DNA of 64,000 nt, taken from contig JAGVSM010001148.1 in assembly GCA_022494885.1 (NCBI GenBank), forward strand, positions 1 to 64,000. Direction: 5' to 3'. The DNA comes from Micrasema longulum (lineage: Eukaryota > Arthropoda > Insecta > Trichoptera > Brachycentridae). The position numbers were made by a program, and so were the translations under genes. This document shows, one piece after another, positions 31,710 through 40,639 of the stretch; position 1 is the stretch's first letter, and the number at the start of each line of letters is the position of its first letter. Below the pieces are notes generated by a model, which was not told the origin of the DNA, ran no database searches, and saw only the letters and a list, made by a program, of their open reading frames with translations.

Positions 31710-32285
31710 TAAAAAATGCCGCATATCTTCATATCCGCATTTCAAGTTTTCTTGCCATAGTTTTCTATATAAAAAAAGTCTGAATAAGTTCCCTTAATTG
31801 GGCGGATGAGTCGTAAAGATTTTATGGGATCATAAGTAAGTACACCGTATCGTGACCAATGGGATTATAAAAGGTGTAAGTGTAATAATGGTGATGGATG
31901 GAGAAAGCTTTAGCCTGCTGCAATGTACAATGGCGGCAATAACAAGGATCACAACATAAACTAGATTTGGTGTCTAAATCATAAATCTAGGTTCCTTCTG
32001 ACTTATTGCCTACTTTACTCCGGACTGGGCGCATTACAAAACTGTGGTTATGAGATATAGTCGTAATACTTTCTGAAGCGAGTATCTTGTTACTTATTCC
32101 TATTAGATTCGTCCCAGAAGAATCAAATAAAAAATAAATGAATTTCCTGAACGTTAAAAACTTCAAGGCATTGATCGAGAACTTGTTTAATTCTGGTTGA
32201 CTGTTAATGCCTTCAATAAAAGAAAAAAATACTAATCGTAAAACAAAATTCAAAACACTCATAACGCTTGAAATAACAACAGCAA
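31710..32285. other. No recognised feature
   Basis: A 91-codon minus frame (32262-31987) shows no motif. Confidence 0.35.
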
Positions 32286-32289
32286 CAAC

Positions 32290-32885
32290 AAACCATCACC
32301 CCGTTTCCCCGGAAGGGTAGGCAGAGAGGATAGAACGCTACATCACTCTATCTTTTCATACAGATCTCGCTTCCTCTACACACATACATCTTCTCCCACC
32401 GATTATTCCTACTTTTGACATGTCCATCTTCAAGCATTTGTTGGATTTGGTTATGCCATGTCTTTCTCTATTTTTGCATCTTTCAACACTCGCATTATAA
32501 ATATTCTTAGTCGTTCTTTTGTTGTCCATTTGCTCAACATGTCCAAACCAGTGCAGAGCTCCTTTCTTGATTTTGTCAATAATGCTTATCTCAGCTTTTC
32601 AAAATGTACGGATCTCAACATTTGTGCATCTGCCGTTCACAGTTTTATTTTTTTATTTTTTTTGCACCATAACAGGCCAGGAGGCCCAATTACAGCGGCG
32701 AATTACAGCACAGAACACCCAGGCTTGAGAAAAATCACATTTAGTTTTTGTGTTCTCACCGGGAATCGAATCCAGAACCTTCCGCGCGTGAGTCAAGCGT
32801 CTTCACCGCTACACCACGGAGGCCGTTTTTTAGGTTTTACCACACATTCACCTGAGAGATCGCATTTTGATTGCATTTAGCCTTA
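32290..32885 (-). pseudogene. L1d: LINE L1 C-terminus interrupted by SINE-A
   Basis: Antisense to the L1 3' coding part: CCCCGTTTCCCCGGAAGGGT (3' end), CATCTTCTCCCACCG, CAAGCATTTGTTGGATTTGG, CAACATGTCCAAACCAGTGC, GCAGAGCTCCTTTCTTGATT and AATGTACGGATCTCAACATT. It breaks at about 32641 and resumes at 32825 with TTTTACCACACATTCACCTG. The tail on the minus strand is (GTT)n-like (32270-32290). Frameshifts are present. Confidence 0.8.
32644..32824 (-). repeat. SINE-A nested in L1d
   Basis: In antisense: head GGCCTCCGTGGTGTAGCGGT, B box GGATTCGATTCCCGGTG, body GAACACAAAAACTAAATGTG and CAAGCCTGGGTGTTCTGTGC, and A-rich tail (T-run 32643-32663 on +). It splits a LINE reading frame, so it is younger than that LINE copy. 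A possible GTTTT duplication flanks it but is too short to be sure. Confidence 0.8.
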
Positions 32886-33078
32886 AGAATTGAACTTAAA
32901 TGTACAAAATAATTCAAATCTCTCAAAACATTGGTGAATTTATATTTTACTTTTTATAATTTAAACCTGAAACTAAGGATCCACAAAATATAGTAGTAAC
33001 AAACGTTACAGTAAATATTTTATAAAATAATTAAATATTGTTTTCTAAAACGCAGAATAACGCCGGTTTTTTTTTAAC

Positions 33079-33092
33079 AGTATCTTTTTTAT
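33079..33092 (+). repeat. Left target site duplication of L1e
   Basis: AGTATCTTTTTTAT, repeated at 33609-33622 directly after the L1e tail. The matching single copy TATCTTTTTTAT at 17701-17712 is the empty site in a related repeat. Confidence 0.75.
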
Positions 33093-33610
33093 CATAATGG
33101 AGTTCTGGTACCAACCCTAATGTATGGAAGCGAAGCATGGAGTTGGAAAAAAAGGGACGAAAGTAGACTGAATGCTGTTGAAATGCGATCCCTCAGGCGA
33201 ATGTGCGGAAAAACAATGTATGATAGGTGCCCCTAATGTCGAAATTAGAGCAAAATGCAAGGCTGAGTTAAGCATTATCGACAAAATTAAGAAAGGTCTT
33301 TTGCGATGGTTCGGTCATGTGGAGCGAATGAATGATGAAAGAACGGCTAAAAAGATTTATGATACGAATGTGTCTGGTTGTAGAAGTCGAGGAAGGCCGA
33401 GAAAGACATGGCATGATCAAGTACAACAAATTCTTGAAAGTGGTCATGTGAAAAGTCGGAATAATCGACGTGCGTGCATGAGAAGATGTATGAATGTGAA
33501 GGAAGCAAAGGAAGTGTGCCAGGACAGGGTGGTGTGGCGTTCTATCCTCTCTGCCTACCCCTCTGGGGAAATGGCGTGATGGTTAGTTAGTTAGTTAGTT
33601 AGTTAGTTAG
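33093..33610 (+). mobile_element. L1e: 5'-truncated LINE with (TTAG)n tail
   Basis: Starts within the RT thumb with VPTLMYGSEAWSWKKRDESR and LNAVEMRSLRRMCGKTMYDR. A frameshift near 33230 follows, then an open C-terminus: IDKIKKGLLRWFGHVERM, GCRSRGRPRKTWHDQVQQIL, CMRRCMNVKEAKEVCQDR, ending SAYPSGEMA and stop at 33577-33579. GRPRKTW after the GHVERM block is typical of insect RTE-like ORF2 ends. A (TTAG)n tail (33582-33610) and a 14 bp target duplication complete a typical target-primed insertion. It is the youngest L1 copy here, and only about 485 bases are kept. Confidence 0.85.
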
Positions 33611-33719
33611 TATCTTTTTTATGTTATCATATCATCGTTGACTGTTTGTTTCTGTGAAATAAATAAATAATACATATTTTTTCGTAAGTCTTGTGATTAA
33701 GAAATTATTAGATTAAACA

Positions 33720-33940
33720 CACATGTCCACCCTTATTCCAATATAGCACCCACCCTCTCACTCACTTACATTCACACAAACACACTAGTATGTATTGTAC
33801 GTGTATTTAAAGTATTTCTGTGGATATCTGTAATTGGTTTTATTCTCTGTATATTTTATTTGTTGTATTTTTATTACATGTATTACTGTTGATATCCCCA
33901 ATAAATAAAATAAAATAAAATAAAAATAAAATAAATGCAT
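33720..33940 (+). repeat. L8-like LINE 3' untranslated end with (AAATA)n tail
   Basis: CACCCACCCTCTCACTCACT and CACACAAACACACTAG, then AT-rich sequence and the tail AATAAATAAAATAAAATAAA (33899-33940). Mirrors the antisense copy at 46256-46600. Confidence 0.6.
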
Positions 33941-33942
33941 TA

Positions 33943-34460
33943 ATGACTGCATTAATGATTGTAGCAAATACATGGAAAATTCTGCCTTTCTTATGTATAA
34001 ATATTTCTGATAATCAAAACCCTGACTCTAGTAAAAACATATTTATATTATGTCAACGTCCTACTCCTACCGGCCCAAATAGTATTATGTGGTTTGGCGC
34101 AAAAACCTGCTGTCAATTTTCATCGATTGTCAATCCCTAATTCCAGGTGTCAGAAGACCGCAGGAATGTTAAGTTTGACATTCGACACTTGGTTTTGTGT
34201 CTTCAGCGCTGATGTTAATTTTCCATGACGGAATTAGACACTACACACGGCTGTAATATTTACAAAATATAATCCAGTTAATGTTCTTCTGTAATCCGCT
34301 TATAAAATCACGAACGAATTTATTCACTTTAAATACGGATTAAAATCACGTAAGACCTAATTCATTCGATAAGGATTCTCGCTCCGATAATTCATAAAGT
34401 GATTATAATAATTTTCTTAATAAATGTATTTATATATATATTTACTTACAGTTTATTACA
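33943..34460. other. Unidentified segment
   Basis: A 65-codon + frame (33943-34140) includes CQRPTPTGPNSIMWFGAKTC. After its stop comes GTGTCAGAAGACCGCAGG and more moderately balanced sequence to 34260. No homology recognised. Confidence 0.2.
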
Positions 34461-34462
34461 CA

Positions 34463-34600
34463 TTTTTTGAGACATAAATTCCAACTTCATGGAACCAAAA
34501 CACCTGTGTTGAGTTGTGAAAAATAATTAGTTAGCACAGATTTCTATCACCACAAATACAGGATCGGAAACATAATTCAAAAAATAATACAATTCATTCA
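34463..34600. repeat. M4 half-element
   Basis: Matches the reverse complement of 55530-55650: GAGACATAAATTCCAAC, TTCATGGAACCAAAACACC, TGTTGAGTTG, and TATCACCACAAATACAGGAT with CGGAAACATA. The other TIR is not found. Confidence 0.6.
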
Positions 34601-35055
34601 TTTTAAAAAAAACAATTTACTTTGTTCTACCCAAACTAGCAAAACGTCGAAAATTGTTATTTTTAAATAATAAAAAAAGACTTCTACAACACCGAAAGTC
34701 CAATAGTGTTATTTAATAATTCTCTTTCTCTGTATTCCTTGTTATCTACATAATTTATTCTTTTAGAGATTGCTTCGCTTTCATTTCATAAATTATAGTG
34801 TGTAGTATAAAATAAAATACTGCATAAAAAAATAATGTTTGTTTCAGATAAAAGTTTTACATACATAATGCACGAGCAGAACCATACAATGCTTTGCTAT
34901 TCCTAGATATAAGTACATATTCGTTTATAGATTAAATTAACACAATTGAAAGTTTTTTATCAATTATTGTATTTACTCCAAATTAGATATGTACGAATAC
35001 ATTAATATTTTTGTGTTTTAGTTTACATATATTGTGAGGACATAGATATTCGTTT
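34600..35055. other. AT-rich stretch, nothing recognised
   Basis: No feature supported. Confidence 0.4.
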
Positions 35056-35059
35056 AATA

Positions 35060-35430
35060 GGTTGTTGAACATTATTTCTTTGTCACTGTCTTGCATATGC
35101 CTCCTCGATACTGAGCTAAAAAGACAACTCAGAAATATTTTTTGTAAGAAAAGTCAAAATCGACGTTTTGCTGACCCGTTTTGCTGACTCGTTTTCCACA
35201 CCTCAAAACTGAACCGAATCGTTTTTTTTTACAGAGTATCAGAATAACATTTTAAGTATCGGTATGTTTTGCGTTATTTAAAAATAGTTATATTTGTAAA
35301 CCGTGAACCTGAAGACAACCGATAAAATTATTTTTTTCCGTGTTTAGATGGTTCTAGTTACTGTATAAAACTATTTTTATAAAAACAAAACAAAAGAGAC
35401 ACGGCAATGGTAAATATCTATAGTGTGTGA
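35060..35430. repeat. Repeat paired with 27410-27780
   Basis: See partner. This copy has a local duplication GTTTTGCTGAC(C/T)CGTTTTGC (35172-35200). Confidence 0.5.
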
Positions 35431-35523
35431 AAAATCACTGTTCTTCTGCTATGATCCAGATAGAAAATACATTTGTATGAAGAAAAAGGCCGCGTTTCTT
35501 TTTAAGAATAAACATTATTAAGT

Positions 35524-35996
35524 ATTTAAATTTATTTCAACAGAGAGGGAAAATTTTTTTTGAGAAGGGAATATGGAAGTCTAGGCATTTACAGGGCTTA
35601 TGACCTGTCATTGGCTGGTTTAAGTGGCCACTTTACACACTGTGTAACATTCACCATTCTGCCCATGTTTGAACATCCACATTTCCTCAACTCTTCCATC
35701 TGTTGACTTTGTGAAGTGAAAGAGCTGAAACCTTTATCACGTGGGTGAGATTCATCCGGCTGAACCAAATCACCTACTAGGCAACGCCTGAAAACAATTT
35801 TTCAATTTTTATACTTCTTCTTTTACCAGGTAGTAATTCAACATGACAGGTCATAAGCCCTGTAAATGCCTAGACTTCCATATTCCCTTCTCAAAAATTT
35901 TTCCCTCTCTGTTGAAATAAATTTAAATATGAACAACTCCCTAGGGAGGAAATCCAGCCAGTCTGCAAGCATTTGGACATAATCAAACATTGTTGA
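35524..35996. repeat. M1i: M1 foldback with ~87 bp near-identical arms
   Basis: The left arm 35524-35611 and right arm 35843-35928 are inverted repeats that differ only in the length of an A/T run near AAAAATTTTTCC. The loop (35612-35842) holds the other M1 half: GGCCACTTTACACACTGTGT, CATTCACCATTCTGCCC, CAACTCTTCCATCTGTTGAC and TTTATACTTCTTCTTTTACC. The right arm runs on to the M1 terminus AAACATTGTTGAATTA (35983-35996). High arm identity suggests recent formation or gene conversion between arms. Confidence 0.8.
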
Positions 35997-36189
35997 ATTA
36001 TTTAGTATACTTACGAAACTTAAATAAAAAATCTTTTCTAAAAACCGTTGGGATCAAATGATGTTATAACTTTTCGTTGATAATAAGGAACCTTGGTACT
36101 TGTTTATGATTAAATTCCAGATCTTAAAATAATACATATTTTAATATTGAATTTAAGTAGGTACCTAAGTACTTGTTTATGTTTGAATT

Positions 36190-36790
36190 TCGAAAGATAA
36201 AACAATTAATTTTCAAATTTAGAATTCTTTTCGCAAACGTCGAACTTGCTCTTCTTACCAACAGGGGTGTATTTTTTTAGGAATGCGATTTAAAAAAACG
36301 TATCAAATATCAGTAAATATTATTTAAGTTTTACCAAAATCCCAGTAAAAAGAAATCAATTTCTAGAAATTATAAAGAATTCAAAAAAATAATCTGAATA
36401 CGATCTATTAAAAACGAACGTTTTTTTTGTAAACATTCAAAAACAAACTTATTTAATGAACTTAAAAATAACATCTTCACAATTTCTAAATAAGTAGAGT
36501 ACATTCTCATTGAATGCAACCTTGGTGATGGAAAAAAAAATATTTACGCTCCTAACTTTTTTTTGCTTGGTAAATTTTTTTTTTTTAGTATAAATACGCT
36601 CGTGGCAAAGATCTACATTTCACTGAAAACCGCACGCAAATCGGTCCATCGAGGACACAAAAACGAACATTGCTTTTTATATATGGATGTTTATCTTGAA
36701 CTAGGTGGAAAATTATTAAGGAATACGTACATACAAGTAAAACGTAACGGTGTTCTGCGGTCTGAACTACAAAGTTAGTTTATTCTCTTA
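36190..36790 (-). repeat. Old repeat, inverted partner of 24300-24780
   Basis: In antisense: GGACCGATTTGCGTGCGG, GAAATGTAGATCTTTGCCAC, TTAGGAGCGTAAATATTTTT, and ATACACCCCTGTTGGTAAG with AAGAGCAAGTTCGACG. The frame of 71 codons on + at 36563-36778 is a by-product. Confidence 0.55.
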
Positions 36791-37345
36791 GTTAAATGAT
36801 ATTTTCTTCATACAAAATAATCGTCTCGTCTAAGCAAGGCTCAACTGAGCGGTAGTTTGCCATCTCTCCTACTTTCCTTATCTATCTTCTAAGACTTTGG
36901 AATGAGACTTCCTCAAACGAGGGGAGATAGAAACGAACAAATAATCGAATATTCTTATCATTTTAATTGTCATTTAGTTAGAAACAAATTGCGGCAACTT
37001 CTTAGAATTGTCTGAATAAAGGCACGCGGTCATTTTCTCTTGCTGAATTCGTTATCTGAGAAGAGCAGATGGTACTAAAATAAAAAGACAAGGACTTTAT
37101 TGACAGAATTAACAAGTTTCGTTCTAATTTATTTCATTCCCCATAATCGGGTTAAGTTTGTTCAGGCGACACAATCAAATGTACGTATTTCATATATAAC
37201 AAAGTTTCAACAATTTAAATGGATAATAACAATTCAAAAGTAAAGCTGACAATTTTGCAGTATATTGGGATTAAATAAAGTATATAAGTGCCAAAATTTT
37301 ATAAGGATGATGTTTTATAGACCTTATTTTGAGGTGTAATCAATA
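36790..37345. other. No recognised feature
   Basis: A moderately GC-balanced patch at 36830-36920 is unmatched. Confidence 0.4.
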
Positions 37346-37352
37346 TAAATTT

Positions 37353-37699
37353 TCACAATGTTTTGAGTATGTCAAAATGCTGGCAGACTGGCTGGATTTC
37401 GTCCCTAGGGAGTTATTTATATTTTAATTGACCTGTCGTCATCACAAAAGTCAACAAATGAAAGAGTTGGAGAAATATGGGTATTCAAAAATAAGCAGAA
37501 TGGTAAATGTTACACAGTGTGTAAACTGGCCACTTAAACCCACCAACGCCAGGTCTTAAGCCCTGTAAATGCCTAGACTTCCACATTCCTTTCTAAAAAT
37601 GTTTCCCCTCTCTGTTGCAACAAATTTAAATATGGTTTACTCCCTAAGGAGGAAATCCAGCCAGTCTGCAATCATTTGGACATGCTCAAAACATTGTTG
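37353..37699 (+). repeat. M1j: complete M1 element with TIRs
   Basis: The left end CACAATGTTTTGAGTATGTC, then CTGGCTGGATTTCGTCCC with TAGGGAGT (37353-37410), is the inverted repeat of the right end ACTCCCTAAGGAGGAAATCC to CATGCTCAAAACATTGTTG (37649-37699). Inside are GAAAGAGTTGGAGAAATATG, TACACAGTGTGTAAACTGGC and TAAGCCCTGTAAATGCC. It is about 347 bases, the best definition of the unit. Confidence 0.85.
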
Positions 37700-37769
37700 A
37701 ACTAACTACCTGGTAGAAGAAGAAGTACACAAATTGGAAAATTGTTTTCAGTCGCATCTCATTCGCATA

Positions 37770-37995
37770 TAAATAAAAAAACCCACATTATAGGTTCTTT
37801 TACTTCACAAAAGTCAACAGATGGAAGAGTTGAGGAAACGTGGATGTTCATACATAGCCAGAATGGTGAATATTACACAGTGTGTAAACTGGCTACTTAG
37901 ACAAGCCAACGAAAGGTCATAAGCCCTGTAAATGCCCAGACTTTCATATTCCCTTTTCAAAAACATTTTCCCTCTCTGTTGCAACAAATTTAGAT
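37770..37995 (+). repeat. M1k: M1 copy without terminal arms
   Basis: TTTTACTTCACAAAAGTCAA, CAGATGGAAGAGTTGAGG, GGTGAATATTACACAGTGTG, GAAAGGTCATAAGCCC and TCTCTGTTGCAACAAATTT. Confidence 0.75.
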
Positions 37996-37999
37996 ATTA

Positions 38000-38415
38000 A
38001 TTTTCTTTGATTATTGTAAAATGAATGGGATTAAAAATCTCATTTGATTTAAATCTTTACAGCGACCATGTTTCTAAAAAAAAACGCACATTGAGTCGTT
38101 TCAGGTTTCTAGCATTGCATAGATAATATTTATGCAGTTGAATAACTTGTTTTTTTTTTCAAAAAAACACATGATTTTTTTAAAATTAATATAAATGAAA
38201 TTGTTACTAAATTTTATGTTAAAATTAGCAAGGGTATTTGAGGACACATTTTTAATTAATAGTAAAATTGCACAAATTACGAGTTCGATTTGATCAATGT
38301 GATGATTTTAAGTAACAAAGCGAGATGAATGATCCTCTGAAAATCTCATCACTTAGTTTTCGTTGGTTCCCAATAAATTCCTTCAAAAGTATTTCATCGG
38401 ACCCATTATCAGGGA
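38000..38415. other. AT-rich stretch, nothing recognised
   Basis: No feature supported. Confidence 0.4.
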
Positions 38416-38419
38416 ATAA

Positions 38420-38460
38420 AGAGCTCTCTCTCTCTTTCTCTTTCTCTCTCTCTCTTTCGT
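38420..38460. repeat. (CT)n microsatellite
   Basis: CTCTCTCTCT runs with TTTCT interruptions. Confidence 0.85.
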
Positions 38461-38729
38461 TCATTCTTGAAAACGATCTTAAGGTCCGTAATTATTTAGA
38501 CATTTGCATATTAAACACTTACTCAACACTTATCCAGCGCCTTGTTAACAGACGATCGACACCGTAAAAAGTCCTATCTGTCGAAATCTTCATTTGTAAG
38601 CACAAGGGTACGTGTCGGTCAATACGCCTTTGCTTTACTGAATAAAGGAAACGTGTGTCAATTTTTACAGCTTTCATTTTCAACAATGGTTGCACTAATT
38701 AAACGAGTTTTTTCGAATGTCAGTGAATG

Positions 38730-39275
38730 CTTTATTTGTTTATTTATTATTTTTATTTTTTTTATTTGAAAATTTATTTATAAACCCTTACGGATTATTA
38801 CATTCATTTTACATAAAATAATATACACATTTTTCATTTATACTCTGTTGTTCAAAATAATATTTTTTACATCTTTTGAAAAGTTTGTCCGAGTCTTTTG
38901 TTTAGTTTTGTCTGGTAGTTTATTGTATAATTTCAGTCCCTGGTTTATTAGTCTTGATTGTCCTTGTCTTGTTTTAGATAGTTGTATATGGTATTTGTGT
39001 GATATTCTCGTATTATGTCCATGTTGACCTCAACTTTTTACAAGTTTTAGTTCTTTGTCTACAATTACATTAGTGGCTAATTTATGAATAAATTTTAATG
39101 ATTCTAATTGAAAGAGTTCAGTTATATTTAATTGCTTAGTTTGTTTAAAAAGTTCTCTAGTTGCAGTTAAATAGGGGAGGTCATATACTAACTTTAATAT
39201 ATTATTTTGTTGCCTTTGTAGTCTGTTTATGACATTTTGATATCCTGCTCCCCATAGTAGTTGTATATAATAAAC
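38730..39275 (-). pseudogene. L4: LINE RT C-terminal region with one internal stop
   Basis: The minus strand reads YYIQLLWGAGYQNVINRLQ, RQQNNILKLVYDLPY, TRELFKQTKQLNITELFQ, LESLKFIHKLATNVIV, then stop (39030-39032), then the same frame again GQHGHNTRISHKYHIQLSK, SRLINQGLKLYNKLPDKTK and a stop at 38838. A WG motif, LxxLQRxQNxxL, then GxKxYNxLP is the usual post-RT C-terminus of CR1/Jockey-like LINEs. One stop in about 145 codons means a fairly young dead copy. The A-rich 3' tail is at 38730-38775. The 5' truncation is near 39275. Confidence 0.85.
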
Positions 39276-39279
39276 TTGT

Positions 39280-40535
39280 GTTTTCCGTCAGTTGACGGTT
39301 GAACTAGTTAGTTCAAATTTATTTTTTTTTAGGTTCAGTTTCCCGGAAGGTTGACGAGGTGTCTTGTAAGCCTCTTCGGCAACCTTTGGCATAAGAATAA
39401 TTTATTTTAGCAAAACTTAGATCCACGATCACATTAAAGAGGGTGCAAATTATTTCATGTTAACAAACAAACCACATACTTTCATTTAAAGAATAATGAA
39501 AATGAATAAACATAAAACTCACTTTTTTACAACCGTCCAACAACTATCAAATAATATTTGTAAGAATTTATAAGACCACTTACTCTTATCTAAAAAAATA
39601 TTTTTAATTAACATTTTAATATCCCTATAGGTATATAGTTTTTAGAGTTTTGTTTATTTTTTTAGTTAAGATACCTTTTAAGAACACATTTCAGTCCATT
39701 TTTAATAATTATAATTTGGTTTTTCCCCAAAATAGAGGCAAAGTCATGTGCTCGAAGTAAATTATTATTATTATTAATTTGTTTTTTTAAATACCACTAA
39801 AACTTCATTGTCAAATAAAAAATTAAAAAATCTAAATACGGGCGAGATTTCTTACTGTCCATGCTCTCTGTAGCTGCAAGACGTGATGGGATATTTATTT
39901 TTGTACAGCGCTCTTGAGGTGATTTTCACGACAATGGCGCTTTAAAAATTATCTTAATATATATATATATATGAAAGAATTTAAACAACAAAAAAATATT
40001 TAAAATATCGATATGTTTTATTTTTATCATTTAAACATACTTTATTACTTACCGAGTAACTTTAATTTATATTAAACTTATTTATGTCTTTTGAGTCCTT
40101 GGGCACACTATTAAAAAATAAACTTTTATAAACGTAACTTTGATGGATTTATTCAGTATGACGTTATTGTTAATATGACATTATTTGGAAATCTGAAAGA
40201 TGCGCTGGTGTTATATTTTGGTTGTTTTATTTCTCGTTATTGGACAAAATGAACTTGTGCCAAAAATATGAAAAAATGAGAGATCTTATGTGATCGGCCA
40301 TTATGACAGTCGAGCAGTAGGTAATTCTATTTTTCATTTAGAAATGTATCAATCGGCAAGCCTCTCCCCTACAAAATACAGAACACTTCACTCTTTAGGT
40401 AGGTGTAACACTTTGAATGAAATAATTGGATTGTCAACCAAAACTTTTGAAACAAACAGGATCAAACACATTTAATTGCTTTGCTTTCATTAAATGCCAT
40501 ATTTAAAAATATAAAAAAAACATTTGTTTTTTTTT
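39280..40535. other. AT-rich stretch
   Basis: Holds a moderately GC-balanced patch (39290-39400, TTCCGTCAGTTGACGGTTGA) and an (AT)n run (39955-39972). No gene seen. Confidence 0.4.
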
Positions 40536-40540
40536 ATTTG

Positions 40541-40630
40541 TTTAACATTTATTGAGGCACTAGTTCTAAATCCATGGAACCAAAGTATTGTGTTAGAGCG
40601 AATACAAGTTAGAACGAATACATGTGTTAG
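40541..40630. repeat. M4-like terminal fragment
   Basis: AACATTTATTGAGGCACTAG, AAATCCATGGAACCAAAG and TGTGTTAGAGCG resemble the M4 TIR series seen at 34463, 48390 and 55285. Confidence 0.4.
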
Positions 40631-40639
40631 GCTTTTTCT

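Larger units (their letters stand above)
33060..33680 (+). repeat. L8 3' end carrying the L1e insertion
   Basis: CGCCGGTTTT and TATCTTTTTTAT (33081-33092) on the left, then TATCTTTTTTATGTTATCAT and GTTGACTGTTTGTTTCTGTG on the right (33611-33655), are contiguous in the copy at 17690-17755. Confidence 0.65.

Noticed and set aside
32458..32880. 140-codon + frame
   Set aside because: Antisense shadow of LINE L1d and the nested SINE-A.
33582..33610. (TTAG)n as a telomere-like repeat (insect telomeres are TTAGG)
   Set aside because: The unit is four bases, not five, and it sits exactly at a LINE 3' end inside a target duplication, so it is a retrotransposon tail.
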